Position numbers and translations under genes: made by a program | Notes under the pieces: model-generated | Databases searched by the model: none | Told to the model about the DNA's origin: nothing | The model's input: the letters and a program-made list of their open reading frames with translations, nothing else | DNA from: Flagellimonas_B algarum | GTDB taxonomy: Bacteria; Bacteroidota; Bacteroidia; Flavobacteriales; Flavobacteriaceae | DNA: 64,000 bases | Direction of reading: 5' to 3' | Assembly: GCF_040513375.1 (NCBI RefSeq) | Contig: NZ_JBEVTG010000002.1 | Coordinates: 558,001-622,000 of the forward strand | Shown: positions 19,554 through 30,925 of the stretch, piece by piece | How positions within the stretch are numbered: the stretch's first letter is position 1 | Layout: every line of letters begins with the position of its first letter

Positions 19554-20222
19554 ATGAAAACATTGCGCATTTTGGCCATCGATGACCATGAAATGACCAT
19601 GTTGGGCTATAAGTTCATCTTGGAACGCATCGTATTCGACGACCACAACATCATCGTCGATACCGCCACCACCTTCGAAGCGGGCAAACAGAAAATCGAA
19701 GAGTCGGCTACCTCCTTTAAATACGATATCATCTTTTTGGACGTACAACTCTTTCCGCCGAACGAAGAACAACCCAACAATGGGGAAGACCTGGGCATAT
19801 TGGCCCGACGCTTGGTTCCGGAGACCAAGATCATCTTCATGTCATCGTTCAGCGACAACTACCGCATTAATAGTATTTTAAAGTCGGTTGACCCCGATGG
19901 GTATATGGTCAAGACCGATATCGATCCCAAATCTCTGGAGCAGGCGGTCAAGACCGTCGTACACCAACCTCCTTACTATTCATCGAAAGCGTTGGCCGCG
20001 ATCCGGAAAAAAATGTCGAACGACATCATGCTTGACGACAACGACAAGAAAATCCTGTATCATTTATCGATTGGAACCCGAACGAAAGACCTCGAACAAC
20101 ACATCGAATTATCGTCCTCCTCGATAGAGAATAGAAAGCGGCATTTGAAGACCCTTTTCGGCACCGAAAAGGAGAACGATTTGGCCTTGATTTTGGAAGC
20201 GAAAAATAGGGGGTTCATATAA
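19554..20222 (+). CDS. response regulator, receiver plus LuxR-like HTH
   Basis: A 222-residue cytoplasmic partner of the preceding TPR kinase. The receiver is intact: acidic pair Asp10/Asp11, phosphoacceptor Asp63 (FLDV), Ser/Thr switch in MSS, and Lys120 (YMVKTD). The insertion PPNEEQPNNGED after the phosphorylation site is longer than usual. The C-terminal part (about 155-222) is a helix-turn-helix resembling the LuxR/FixJ output domain (DLEQHIELSSSSIENRKRHL), with a slightly divergent sequence. The 11-base gap makes it an operon with the kinase. Confidence 0.92.
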   Translation: MKTLRILAIDDHEMTMLGYKFILERIVFDDHNIIVDTATTFEAGKQKIEESATSFKYDIIFLDVQLFPPNEEQPNNGEDLGILARRLVPETKIIFMSSFSDNYRINSILKSVDPDGYMVKTDIDPKSLEQAVKTVVHQPPYYSSKALAAIRKKMSNDIMLDDNDKKILYHLSIGTRTKDLEQHIELSSSSIENRKRHLKTLFGTEKENDLALILEAKNRGFI

Positions 20223-20273
20223 CTATGCACTCCAATGTAATTTTTATACAATTCACCTCATAAAAATTACATT

Positions 20274-20298
20274 TTAACTTTCTTAACAAAATTTTAAC
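20274..20298 (+). promoter_or_regulatory. triple TTAAC array
   Basis: TTAAC begins at 20274, 20283 and 20294 (9- and 11-base spacing) in the AT-rich gap before the gene at 20407. A small inverted repeat TTGTGG-N5-CCACAA follows at 20336-20352. A -7-like TAATTTCG lies at 20373-20380. The spacing to any -7 element does not match the arrays at 9905 and 38981, so a shared regulator is less certain here. Confidence 0.35.
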
Positions 20299-20406
20299 AC
20301 TTTTTGGGTCAAAAACCGCACAAACCCTAAAAATTTTGTGGTTTTTCCACAATATTTCCCAAAAATTCATTCTAATTTCGGAGTAGCAATCATCAAAAAA
20401 CCATCA

Positions 20407-21069
20407 ATGCCATACCGAAACAATGCCCAAGACCGCCCCAAAAACGAAAAAAACGTAGTTAAGGAAATCGTCGGTCTCGACACCTTTCGCAAGCATCTTG
20501 AACGTGACTTTTTTGCAGAAGCGACCATCAAACACCATGTGGTGTCCGAAGGTCAATTGGATTTGGTTATCGAACTGAAATGCAATTTCGGTTTGACCGA
20601 AAGTCTCTTTTACCTTAATAATGGAAACTGGGGCAGCATCGATGCCGATAGTTCCAAATCAAGGGGCGCTTCACCTTTACAAGACAGTTTATACTACCTG
20701 CAACAGGAGAACAATATACAGGTCGATATCGAAGAGCTATCGATCCACTTACGCGATACTTCGATCATCATCACCAAGATCTATCAGCAGAGCGTCGCCG
20801 ACCAGCTGTGCGCAATACTGGCCGAGGTAGGTGGTAATTTCGTTCATTTCACCAAAGGATTGCACGAGATGCCCTATGAGATTTTCGTCCCGGTATTCGA
20901 AGAGACCCAAGGTGATTTCACCATGGCCGACTTCCATGCCCAGAAATCAAAATCGAATTATTATGAATATTGGGGCTTGTATTTCGAATCGAGCGATGAA
21001 TCGGTCATCTACGATTTGAAAAGCAAGAATATGGTCGACGAGACCGATTTCTTCCTCCTCAATCAATAA
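20407..21069 (+). CDS. cytoplasmic protein of unknown function
   Basis: I do not recognise the family. The 220-residue product from [14 protein letters not shown] has no signal peptide or membrane segment. It contains alternating helical and strand stretches, an acidic C-terminus and a central [16 protein letters not shown] segment. The ATG at 20407 is preferred because the in-frame upstream codons (from 20338) lie over the inverted repeat and promoter-like sequence. It follows the kinase/regulator pair by 184 bases and overlaps the converging glyA by 7 bases. Normal codon use indicates a native gene. Confidence 0.72.
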   Translation: MPYRNNAQDRPKNEKNVVKEIVGLDTFRKHLERDFFAEATIKHHVVSEGQLDLVIELKCNFGLTESLFYLNNGNWGSIDADSSKSRGASPLQDSLYYLQQENNIQVDIEELSIHLRDTSIIITKIYQQSVADQLCAILAEVGGNFVHFTKGLHEMPYEIFVPVFEETQGDFTMADFHAQKSKSNYYEYWGLYFESSDESVIYDLKSKNMVDETDFFLLNQ

Positions 21070-22358
21070 GAGGCCGCCATCCCTTCTTGGGCGAAAAGCG
21101 GTTTGCCGTCCATTAGGGCGTTGACCTTGGTCCGAACCCCTGCGATGACCTGCTCATCTTCCGGATTCGTAATGATCTCATCGATGTAGCCGACAATGGT
21201 CTCCATATCCGCTTCCTTCAATCCCCTGGTCGTAATCGCCGGAGTACCGAATCGTACGCCTGAGGTGATAAAAGGTGATTGATCGTCGAAAGGCACCATA
21301 TTCTTGTTGGCCGTAATATCGGCCTTTTCCAAGACGTTTTCCGCCAACTTCCCGGTAATGTTCTTGTTGCGCAAATCGATCAACATCATGTGGTTGTCGG
21401 TGCCTCCTGAGATCACTTGATAATCTTTGTCCATAAAAGCTTTGGCCATGGCCGCGGCATTCTTCTTGACTTGGATCATATAGTGCAGGAACTCATCGGT
21501 CAAAGCTTCCCCAAAGGCAACGGCCTTGGCCGCGATGATGTGCTCTAAAGGTCCTCCTTGGTTGCCCGGAAAGACCGCAAGATCCAAAAGTCCCGACATT
21601 TTCCGCAAATTCCCGTTCTTCAATCGGATACCGAAGGGGTTCTCGAAGTTTTCGCCCATAAGGATCAGTCCGCCCCTAGGCCCCCTTAGGGTTTTATGGG
21701 TGGTCGTGGTCACGATATGGCAATGGGGTATGGGATCGTTCAAAATGCCTTTGGCGATTAGACCGGCCGGATGCGAGATATCGGCCAGCAACAAGGCATC
21801 GACACTATCGGCGATTTCGCGAAAGCGTTTGAAATCCATATCCCTGGAGTAGGCAGAGGCCCCAGCAATGATCATTTTAGGACGTTCCTTTTCGGCTATG
21901 GCCTGGATGTTGTCATAATCCAACATCCCGGTTTCACGCTCGACCCCATAGAACACGGGTTTGTACAAACGCCCGGAGAAATTGACCGGCGAACCGTGGG
22001 TCAAATGCCCGCCATGGGCAAGATCAAAGCCTAAAATGGTATCGCCCGGTTGCAAACAGGCGTGGTAGACCGAGGCGTTCGCTTGAGAACCTGAATGCGG
22101 CTGTACGTTGGCGTAAACGGCACCAAAAAGGGATTTTGCGCGATCGATGGCCAGCTGTTCGACCTGATCGACGATCTCACATCCGCCATAATAACGCTTC
22201 CCTGGGTAGCCCTCGGCATATTTGTTGGTCAATACGGAACCAGCGGCCTCCATGACCTGCGGACTCGTAAAATTTTCAGAGGCGATCAATTCGATGCCTC
22301 TGGTTTGGCGTTTTCTTTCGCTTTCGATCAAATCGAAAACCGTGGTATCCCTTTCCAT
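21063..22358 (-). CDS. glyA: serine hydroxymethyltransferase
   Basis: PLP enzyme converting serine plus tetrahydrofolate to glycine and 5,10-methylene-THF. At 431 residues it has full length. Diagnostic motifs are [24 protein letters not shown], the PLP-lysine motif [14 protein letters not shown], and the NQGGPLEH segment. It is encoded alone. The 236-base region upstream, between glyA and the lipoprotein gene at 22595, contains AT-rich divergent promoter sequence, but I could not assign an exact promoter. Its 3' end overlaps the preceding convergent gene by 7 bases. Confidence 0.97.
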   Translation of the reverse strand: MERDTTVFDLIESERKRQTRGIELIASENFTSPQVMEAAGSVLTNKYAEGYPGKRYYGGCEIVDQVEQLAIDRAKSLFGAVYANVQPHSGSQANASVYHACLQPGDTILGFDLAHGGHLTHGSPVNFSGRLYKPVFYGVERETGMLDYDNIQAIAEKERPKMIIAGASAYSRDMDFKRFREIADSVDALLLADISHPAGLIAKGILNDPIPHCHIVTTTTHKTLRGPRGGLILMGENFENPFGIRLKNGNLRKMSGLLDLAVFPGNQGGPLEHIIAAKAVAFGEALTDEFLHYMIQVKKNAAAMAKAFMDKDYQVISGGTDNHMMLIDLRNKNITGKLAENVLEKADITANKNMVPFDDQSPFITSGVRFGTPAITTRGLKEADMETIVGYIDEIITNPEDEQVIAGVRTKVNALMDGKPLFAQEGMAASY

Positions 22359-22594
22359 ATTCCGTTACGATTAAAACGTAAAAATACAAAGAGAAAACCG
22401 TTAATCCGACGCTCTGGATCAGGCAAGCGAAAGAATTTATCAAATAGGAATTAACAATGGGGCAGCACTCGAAAATCCTTAAAAATGTGGTATTTCATCG
22501 AATTTACAATACCGTTCATCCGTTTTCGTTACATATTCAGAAACTTTTGGCACGGCAATTGAAAATCAACCATTAAACCATAAATCGAAAAGCC

Positions 22595-23779
22595 ATGAAG
22601 AAAACAGTACTCATTATCGCAATTGGACTATTGGCTGCCTGTGGAGGGGTCAAAAAAACGCAAGAAGCGGTCAACAGTGGTAATTATACCACGGCGATCA
22701 ACAAAGCCTTGAAGAACCTTCGTGAGAACAAGACGAAGAAAAGGAACCAATCGTATGTGTTGCTTTTGGAAGAGGCCTATGCCAAGCACCAAGCCCGTGA
22801 ACTGGAACGTATCGATTTCATGGAGAATGATGGGAATCCGGCGAAGCTGGAACAGATTTACAAGAGCTATCTGGGTCTTCGCAGCATGCAAGACCAGATC
22901 CGTCCTTTGCTTCCATTGCCGATCTACGATGAAAATCGGGATGCTTCCTTCGCATTCAATAACTATGATGCGGTGATCTTGAACACCCAAGACAAGCTGT
23001 CGACCTATTTGTACGACAATGCGACCGACTTGATCAAGAACGCCCGCAACAAATTCGATTACAGAAGGGCCTATGAGGAATTACAATACTTGAGTGAAAT
23101 CAACCCAGGGTACGCCGATACCGCCCAGAAAATGGAAGAGGCTTATGCTAAGGGATTGGATTACGTCAAGGTGGAGGTAGTGAACGAGACCCAGCAGATC
23201 ATTCCACAGCGTTTGGAAGAGGAGTTGTTGGATTTCAACACCTATGGCCTTGACAACCTTTGGACGCAATACCATGCCAATCCGATCAAGGATTTGAAAT
23301 ACGATTATGCCATGTCGGTCGATTTCAGGGAAATCAATATATCGCCTGAACGGGTAAACGAGACCCAGGTCATCAAGGAGAAAGTGATCCAAGACGGTTT
23401 TGAATATGTGCTCGATAAAAACGGTAACGTCGCGAAAGACAGCCTTGGCAACGACATCAAGGTCGATAAATTCAAAACGGTGACTTGTAATTTCTATCAA
23501 TTCACCCAATTGAAAACAGCCCAGATCGGGGCCAACGTCCGGTTTACCGATTTGCGAAGCAACCAGGAGATCAACTCCTACCCCCTATCGAGTGAGTTCA
23601 TATTCGAACACATTTATGCGAATTACGATGGGGATCGCAGGGCCTTGGACAATGACTTGGTCGCCCTTTTGGATCTGGCGGCGGTCGATTTTCCGTCGAA
23701 CGAACAGATGGTTTACGATGCGGGTGAAGACTTGAAAGCACGGCTCAAACGAATCGTTAGGAAATACAACTTCAATTAA
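22595..23779 (+). CDS. lipoprotein of unknown function, TPR-like
   Basis: A 394-residue exported lipoprotein (LLAAC, Cys16). Residues about 25-200 are helical, with repeat-like features (YTTAINKALKNLRENK, FDYRRAYEELQYLSEINPGYADTAQ) suggesting TPR-type packing; the second half (about 205-390) is beta-rich. It resembles a conserved flavobacterial lipoprotein without known function. It is monocistronic with a clear terminator, so it is expressed on its own. A role in envelope assembly or stress is only a guess. Confidence 0.82.
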   Translation: MKKTVLIIAIGLLAACGGVKKTQEAVNSGNYTTAINKALKNLRENKTKKRNQSYVLLLEEAYAKHQARELERIDFMENDGNPAKLEQIYKSYLGLRSMQDQIRPLLPLPIYDENRDASFAFNNYDAVILNTQDKLSTYLYDNATDLIKNARNKFDYRRAYEELQYLSEINPGYADTAQKMEEAYAKGLDYVKVEVVNETQQIIPQRLEEELLDFNTYGLDNLWTQYHANPIKDLKYDYAMSVDFREINISPERVNETQVIKEKVIQDGFEYVLDKNGNVAKDSLGNDIKVDKFKTVTCNFYQFTQLKTAQIGANVRFTDLRSNQEINSYPLSSEFIFEHIYANYDGDRRALDNDLVALLDLAAVDFPSNEQMVYDAGEDLKARLKRIVRKYNFN

Positions 23780-23789
23780 GTGGAAATGA

Positions 23790-23815
23790 CCCTGCAGCAA
23801 TGCAGGGTTTTTTTT
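23790..23815 (+). terminator. rho-independent terminator
   Basis: CCCTGCA (23790-23796) and TGCAGGG (23801-23807) form a 7-bp stem with a 4-base loop, followed by eight T. It ends the lipoprotein gene at 22595-23779. Its T-run touches the 3' end of the converging ytxJ gene. Confidence 0.9.
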
Positions 23816-24206
23816 ATACCAAGCTTTTAAGATCCACCTCGGTAATCGCCCCATGTGAGGTATGGAAAGTGACCACACCATTCTTGATCACCAACAATTG
23901 CGGGGATTGGTGCATGACCTGGAAGGTTGCGGCTACTTCATTGGAAACATCGCGATGGGCATGAAGGTCAAGGTAATATAAATCGGCATCGGAAGCCTCG
24001 AGGCCATAAGTATCCCTGAACATATTCAATACCATTCTACTGATGCCACAAGTGGTCGAGTGTTTGAAAATCACTTGCGGAAGTCCATGCGATTTTGTAA
24101 TGATATTCGCCAGCTGATCTATATGATCCAAAGGCACCCAAGGGAGTGCGCTTTTCGTCTTTTCGCTTTCGTTACCCCCACCGAACAAACTTCCAAATAA
24201 ACCCAT
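23814..24206 (-). CDS. ytxJ: bacillithiol-system monothiol bacilliredoxin YtxJ
   Basis: A 130-residue thioredoxin-fold protein of the YtxJ family, which reduces or forms bacillithiol mixed disulfides in the cytoplasm. The active site is TTCGISR (single Cys53), the expected monothiol motif variant. The cis-proline segment (SPQLLVI) and the VTFHTSHGAI end fit the family. Its presence implies that this organism makes bacillithiol, which is known for several Bacteroidota. The N-terminal MGLFGSLFGGG stretch is a short glycine-rich tail. The gene stands alone, divergent from clpB. Confidence 0.88.
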   Translation of the reverse strand: MGLFGSLFGGGNESEKTKSALPWVPLDHIDQLANIITKSHGLPQVIFKHSTTCGISRMVLNMFRDTYGLEASDADLYYLDLHAHRDVSNEVAATFQVMHQSPQLLVIKNGVVTFHTSHGAITEVDLKSLV

Positions 24207-24350
24207 ATCACAAATTTAAGGGTTCTGTCGCTTTAATTCCAAAGCCTTACAGGACTGCCGAAATGTCCTTAATTTTCAGCAACTTAGAGACATTTTGACA
24301 GCAGGTGGTGATTGGTAAGGTTGTTGACGGATGAATGGAAAAGACTGAAA

Positions 24351-26936
<2,586 letters not shown>

Positions 26937-26945
26937 GAATGGATC

Positions 26946-26971
26946 AAAGCCCTCCATAGCGAGGGCTTTTA
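26946..26971 (+). terminator. clpB terminator
   Basis: AGCCCTC pairs with GAGGGCT across a 6-base loop (about 26946-26967), followed by a short T-run. The T-run overlaps the first arm of the palindrome that probably serves the downstream TetR gene. Confidence 0.8.
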
Positions 26972-26989
26972 TATACCAGCCAGTATATA
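26970..26989. promoter_or_regulatory. probable TetR operator
   Basis: TATATAC (26970-26976) and GTATATA (26983-26989) are perfect 7-base inverted arms with a 6-base spacer, giving a 20-bp pseudo-palindrome of the length bound by TetR dimers. It lies 32 bases upstream of the TetR gene start, and a TATCTTAG -7-like element follows at about 26996. Autorepression of the TetR gene is inferred. Confidence 0.6.
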
Positions 26990-27021
26990 TTTTTCTATCT
27001 TAGCGGAAATCATTCCGCCCA

Positions 27022-27618
27022 ATGTCCTCAAAAGCCGAACGAACGACCAAGTACATCATCGAGACCGTTGCCCCGATTTTCAACAAATACGGCTACGTAG
27101 GAACCAGCATGAGCCATTTGACCGAAGCCACCGGGCTGACCAAGGGGGCGATTTATGGCAATTTCGAAAACAAGGAAGCATTGGCCCTTTCGGCCTTTGA
27201 ATACAATCGCAACCAATTATTGGCCAAAATCGACGACCTGCTCGGGGTCGATGGCGATGCCATGACCAAGTTACGCTCGCTCATCCACTTTTACCGGCAA
27301 TACGATGTATACACCATGCCCATGGGGGGCTGTCCGATTTTGAATATCGGTGTCGATGCCCAGAACAACAATCCGCTCTTGGCGGCTGCCGTTAAGGAAA
27401 CCGTTAAGGAAATTGAAGGCAAAATCGCTTTGGTGCTGGAGAATGGGGTCAATAATGGTGAAATGAAAATACCGGTACCCCCACTCCAATTTGCCAAACA
27501 ACTCTATACTATTTTACAAGGGGCCGTTGCTATGGGCACCATGACGCGAGACCGCAAATACCTGATGAATACGATTACCTACCTGGAGCATTTGGTCAGT
27601 CAGGAAATCGGGCATTGA
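27022..27618 (+). CDS. TetR/AcrR family transcriptional regulator
   Basis: A 198-residue repressor-type regulator. The N-terminal TetR helix-turn-helix is clear (about residues 8-55: YGYVGTSMSHLTEATGLTKGAIYGNFENKEAL). The C-terminal ligand domain is helical and resembles those of AcrR-like regulators that respond to small hydrophobic ligands. The DNA site is probably the palindrome immediately upstream. No efflux or catabolic gene is adjacent in the same direction (the next gene converges with a 2-base gap), so the regulated target other than itself is not in view. Confidence 0.92.
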   Translation: MSSKAERTTKYIIETVAPIFNKYGYVGTSMSHLTEATGLTKGAIYGNFENKEALALSAFEYNRNQLLAKIDDLLGVDGDAMTKLRSLIHFYRQYDVYTMPMGGCPILNIGVDAQNNNPLLAAAVKETVKEIEGKIALVLENGVNNGEMKIPVPPLQFAKQLYTILQGAVAMGTMTRDRKYLMNTITYLEHLVSQEIGH

Positions 27619-27620
27619 AC

Positions 27621-29042
27621 TTACTGACCCCTCACCCTGAATATCCACATACTACCGTCATAACTGCCATTGAACCCACTATCACGGGCCTGACGCGCCG
27701 CATCAATGGAATCATAGCGTTCTAGATAAACATAATTGTATTTGTTGACGCTTCGGTAAAACGATTTGGGTTCCAGGCCTTGTTTCCTCAAGGTCTCCAT
27801 AAAGTTTTCAAAATACCGTTTGGTGCCAAAGACATTGGCGATCAGATAAAAACCGGGTGCCACGCCATCGGCGGTTACCACCTCTTCATATCGCTCGTTG
27901 GGTAAAACCTCCACTTCACGTTCGCGCTCGACCCTGGCGATGCTATCAAGGCGTGCTTGTTCCCGTTCAGCCTGCAATTGCAGTGCCCTGGCCTGTTCGA
28001 TGGAATCCTTTCTTGCCTGGGCCAGTCGGGCGGCTTCTTCCAAACGCAAGCGCTCCCGTTCCTCTTCGGCCAACCTTCGACGTTCGGCGATCTCCTCCAT
28101 GCGCTCTTCCGCTGTTTTTTTCTCTTTCTTCTCTTTGGGTTCGAAGTTTTGCTTCCCAAAAAAGTAAGAGGCCACCACTTCGAAGGTAGGATCTTCATCG
28201 GCCACCATATCGTCGATTCCGAATTCCACCAACGCTCCCAAGGAGAATTTCCCTTTCAAGGTCACCCCTGCCCCTCCTGATACGCCATAAAAGCTGTTAT
28301 AGCCGCCTTGCACCCAGAATTTAGGGTTGGTGAATAGGGCGGTCAAGCCATATTGGGTATCGGAATTCGGAATGGCCCTGACATAGGCCATAGGCCTTAC
28401 ATAACTTACCTCATCCAACAAAAACACCGGAAAGGCATTGCTGATGGAAGCGGAGAATATCCGTTCTACAGCTTCCCGCTCATTATCGGTGAAGTTATAA
28501 TCCAATGCATTTTCTATGGTCATGGCCATATTGAAATCGTTCACATTGATCCGTAAGCCAGGAGCGAACTGGGCGATAAAGCTGTTCTCATCAGACAGCT
28601 CGATCAAGTCGATCTGATCATCTGGTGTAAAGCGGTCATCGGCCAACTCTTGCTGGAAAACAAAAACATTGGCCCCAAAGATGAGCCCAGCGTTTTCACC
28701 CAAAGGTATCCTGTGGGCATAGTTCAAAACCGCTCCGGTATTCAAGAAGACCCCGGTATTGTTCTGATAAAAGCCAAGACCCCCTGAGGATTCGGCGGTG
28801 AACATTTGCGAATAATTCAAAAAGATGCTGGTTGGGTCCGTATCGATGGTCTGCCATTGCCAACGTGACCATAAAGAAAGTGAACGTGGCATGTTGCGAT
28901 CCAAGGAAAAAGAAGGGTTGAAGAGACTTGAATTGAATTGCGTCAGATTATGCTGTCTAATGTCATTGGGCAAAGCTGCATCCTGTGCGCAGATCGGCAG
29001 CAGTCCTATGAACAGCAATACGGTGGCATAAATCCGTTGCAT
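27621..29042 (-). CDS. PorP/SprF-family outer membrane protein with C-terminal coiled coil and SPOR-like domain
   Basis: A 473-residue envelope protein. Signal peptide with cleavage before Gln (PICA/Q). Residues about 20-295 match the PorP/SprF family of the type IX secretion and gliding apparatus (HNLTQFNSSLFNPSF motif and Asn/Gly-rich barrel strands). A highly charged Glu/Arg/Ala coiled coil follows (about 300-380), then a C-terminal domain (about 395-473) with the SPOR-like pattern GFYLIANVFG...YVYLERYDSIDAARQAR. This architecture would link an outer membrane barrel to peptidoglycan. The gene is monocistronic and divergent from the phosphatase gene. Confidence 0.83.
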   Translation of the reverse strand: MQRIYATVLLFIGLLPICAQDAALPNDIRQHNLTQFNSSLFNPSFSLDRNMPRSLSLWSRWQWQTIDTDPTSIFLNYSQMFTAESSGGLGFYQNNTGVFLNTGAVLNYAHRIPLGENAGLIFGANVFVFQQELADDRFTPDDQIDLIELSDENSFIAQFAPGLRINVNDFNMAMTIENALDYNFTDNEREAVERIFSASISNAFPVFLLDEVSYVRPMAYVRAIPNSDTQYGLTALFTNPKFWVQGGYNSFYGVSGGAGVTLKGKFSLGALVEFGIDDMVADEDPTFEVVASYFFGKQNFEPKEKKEKKTAEERMEEIAERRRLAEEERERLRLEEAARLAQARKDSIEQARALQLQAEREQARLDSIARVEREREVEVLPNERYEEVVTADGVAPGFYLIANVFGTKRYFENFMETLRKQGLEPKSFYRSVNKYNYVYLERYDSIDAARQARDSGFNGSYDGSMWIFRVRGQ

Positions 29043-29097
29043 CCGGTCGTTTCAATTTTTAATACTAATTTTAACCTAACTCAATGTAGATATTATT

Positions 29098-29643
29098 ATG
29101 GGGCTTTCAAAAAAAAGGAATGGTTATTTTTTGCCGATAGGACTGTGGCTCGTCATCCTGTTCAATATAGGGTCATGCCAAGATGAGGTGGTTGAACCCA
29201 AAGACCCGGTAGTATCGACTTTTTATTTGATACGCCATGCGGAAAAGGACCGTTCGAATCCTGAGAACAGGGATCCTGAACTGAACCAGGAAGGCTTGGG
29301 CCGTGCGTTGAAATGGGGCGAGGTTTTCGAACCGGTCGCGCTTGACGCCATTTATTCGACCAACTATGAACGCACGACAATGACCGCCGCCCCGGTTTCG
29401 GTCAAAAAAGATATTGATGTGAAATTCTACGACCCGAATACGCTGAATATCGAAGAATTTCTCCAAACCAATGCCGGAAAGAACGTGTTGATCGTCGGTC
29501 ATAGCAATACCACGCCTGAAATGACCAATAGGTTACTGGGCACCCAAGAATACACCGATATGGACGACAGTGACAACAGCAGTCTGTTCATCGTTCGCGT
29601 CATCGATGGTAAGGCGACCGCCATGCGGATCAACGTACACTAA
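29098..29643 (+). CDS. histidine phosphatase superfamily lipoprotein
   Basis: A 181-residue exported protein with an unusual basic start (MGLSKKRNGYFL), a signal segment and lipobox IGSC (Cys27), followed by the acidic QDE that may mark surface export in this phylum. The phosphatase core has the RHAEK motif (catalytic His), a DAIYSTNYERTTMTA segment and the second catalytic His in GHSNT. The family includes phosphoglycerate mutase-like and SixA-like phosphatases; the substrate is unknown. The 3' end overlaps the converging gene by 4 bases. Confidence 0.88.
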   Translation: MGLSKKRNGYFLPIGLWLVILFNIGSCQDEVVEPKDPVVSTFYLIRHAEKDRSNPENRDPELNQEGLGRALKWGEVFEPVALDAIYSTNYERTTMTAAPVSVKKDIDVKFYDPNTLNIEEFLQTNAGKNVLIVGHSNTTPEMTNRLLGTQEYTDMDDSDNSSLFIVRVIDGKATAMRINVH

Positions 29644-30392
29644 TTACTGCGGTCGACCTGTATGGAATCCAGCTCGATTTTGGATAGCAGTTCCAGTTGA
29701 CCGGTCTCAAAAAGTCGGTCGATGGAGTCCAACACAATACCCTTGGTTTTCGGTTTTAGGTTGTTGTAATCCACGAAACGGATCCCTTCGAAATAACGCT
29801 CGTTGAACGCCTCTCGAAAACGGATGCCCCCGCCATCGACGTGGAACTCGTAAGCAAGATAGTCAGGCTTGAACGTCTCTTGATCAAACCAATAAATGTA
29901 GGTGTCGTCAAAGTCTTTGCCCCCATCTTCCTGTGCGAAGGTCACTTTGATTTTATAATAGGACTTTCCCTTGACCAACACATCGGCCATTCGTTCTTTT
30001 TTAACGGCAGGGTCGTTCAACCCAAACGGCAAACGGGCAAAATAATGCACCGAGTTGACCGAATTGGCATAGCGTTCGGCCACTGAATCGGCCAAGCTGA
30101 TCAAACTGTCGTTGAAATAGCGCTTCAACCCTTGGTGGGTCCTGACGTCTTTGATATTCATGCTGTCGGTAAAGGTGATCCGTTGCAAAACCTTCTTGCC
30201 ATTCTTATTCATCGAACGGTATTCGCGATTGCGGAAATAAAAGGTAGTATTGTGATCTCGATACCGTTCTCCCCCACTAACCGTAATGGCCTCGTCAACG
30301 ATTTGCTGGGCATCCATGCCTTTGGTCTGGGCCTTTTCGACGCAAGAGACCATCAACAAGGTTAGCAATGGCAATAGCATGTTTTTCTTCAT
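29640..30392 (-). CDS. DUF6503-type lipoprotein
   Basis: A 250-residue lipoprotein (LLMVSC, Cys17 from the MKKNMLLPLL start, chosen over an upstream in-frame Met that would place nine polar residues before the signal). The sequence GMDAQQIVDEAITVSGGERYRDHNTTFYFRNREYRS and the later DDTYIYWFDQETFKPDYLAYEF segment match DUF6503, a flavobacterial beta-barrel-like family with no established function and sometimes mislabelled as deoxyribose-phosphate aldolase. It is divergent from smpB and convergent with the histidine phosphatase gene. Confidence 0.78.
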   Translation of the reverse strand: MKKNMLLPLLTLLMVSCVEKAQTKGMDAQQIVDEAITVSGGERYRDHNTTFYFRNREYRSMNKNGKKVLQRITFTDSMNIKDVRTHQGLKRYFNDSLISLADSVAERYANSVNSVHYFARLPFGLNDPAVKKERMADVLVKGKSYYKIKVTFAQEDGGKDFDDTYIYWFDQETFKPDYLAYEFHVDGGGIRFREAFNERYFEGIRFVDYNNLKPKTKGIVLDSIDRLFETGQLELLSKIELDSIQVDRSN

Positions 30393-30463
30393 AGTATCTG
30401 TTTTGGCTTCCGCAACCATAGTGCGGACTAAAAATTCTACTTTAAATCCTATTTTTGCACCCG

Positions 30464-30925
30464 ATGCAAAAGGAAATCAACATAAAAAACAAACGGGCCA
30501 GGTTCGATTACGAGCTCTTGGACAAATTTATGGCCGGTATCGTACTTGGCGGCACCGAAATTAAGTCTTTACGTTTGGGTAAGGCGTCGATTTCACAAAG
30601 TTTTTGCGAATTCAATGATGCCGGGGAGTTGTTCGTGGTCAATATGCAGATCGATGAATACAGCCACGGTGGGCACTACAACCACAAACCCAAGGCCATA
30701 CGGAAATTGCTACTCAACAAGCGGGAATTGAAAAAACTGCAAAAAGAAGTGACCACGAGTGGCCTTACCATCGTGCCCTTGAACGTATTCATCAACGCCA
30801 AAGGCTTGGCCAAAATGAACATTGCCCTTGCTCGGGGTAAAAAACAATACGATAAAAGGGAGACGATAAAAGACCGCGACAATAAAAGGGACTTGTCACG
30901 GATCAAAAAAGAATTCAATCGCTGA
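30464..30925 (+). CDS. smpB: SsrA-binding protein SmpB
   Basis: A 153-residue partner of tmRNA in ribosome rescue. The start at MQKEINIKNKRARFDYEL is standard for the family. The conserved AGIVLGGTEIKSLR segment, EYSHGGHYNH, and the basic C-terminal tail (GKKQYDKRETIKDRD) are all present. A -7-like TATTTTTG is at 30450-30457, only 6 bases before the start, so the message would be almost leaderless if that is used. Its stop abuts the stop of the converging pcm gene as TGATCA. Confidence 0.96.
   Translation: MQKEINIKNKRARFDYELLDKFMAGIVLGGTEIKSLRLGKASISQSFCEFNDAGELFVVNMQIDEYSHGGHYNHKPKAIRKLLLNKRELKKLQKEVTTSGLTIVPLNVFINAKGLAKMNIALARGKKQYDKRETIKDRDNKRDLSRIKKEFNR

Noticed and set aside
20336..20352. 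Inverted repeat TTGTGG-N5-CCACAA as a terminator
   Set aside because: The stem is only 6 bp and no T-run follows; it is at most a protein-binding site.
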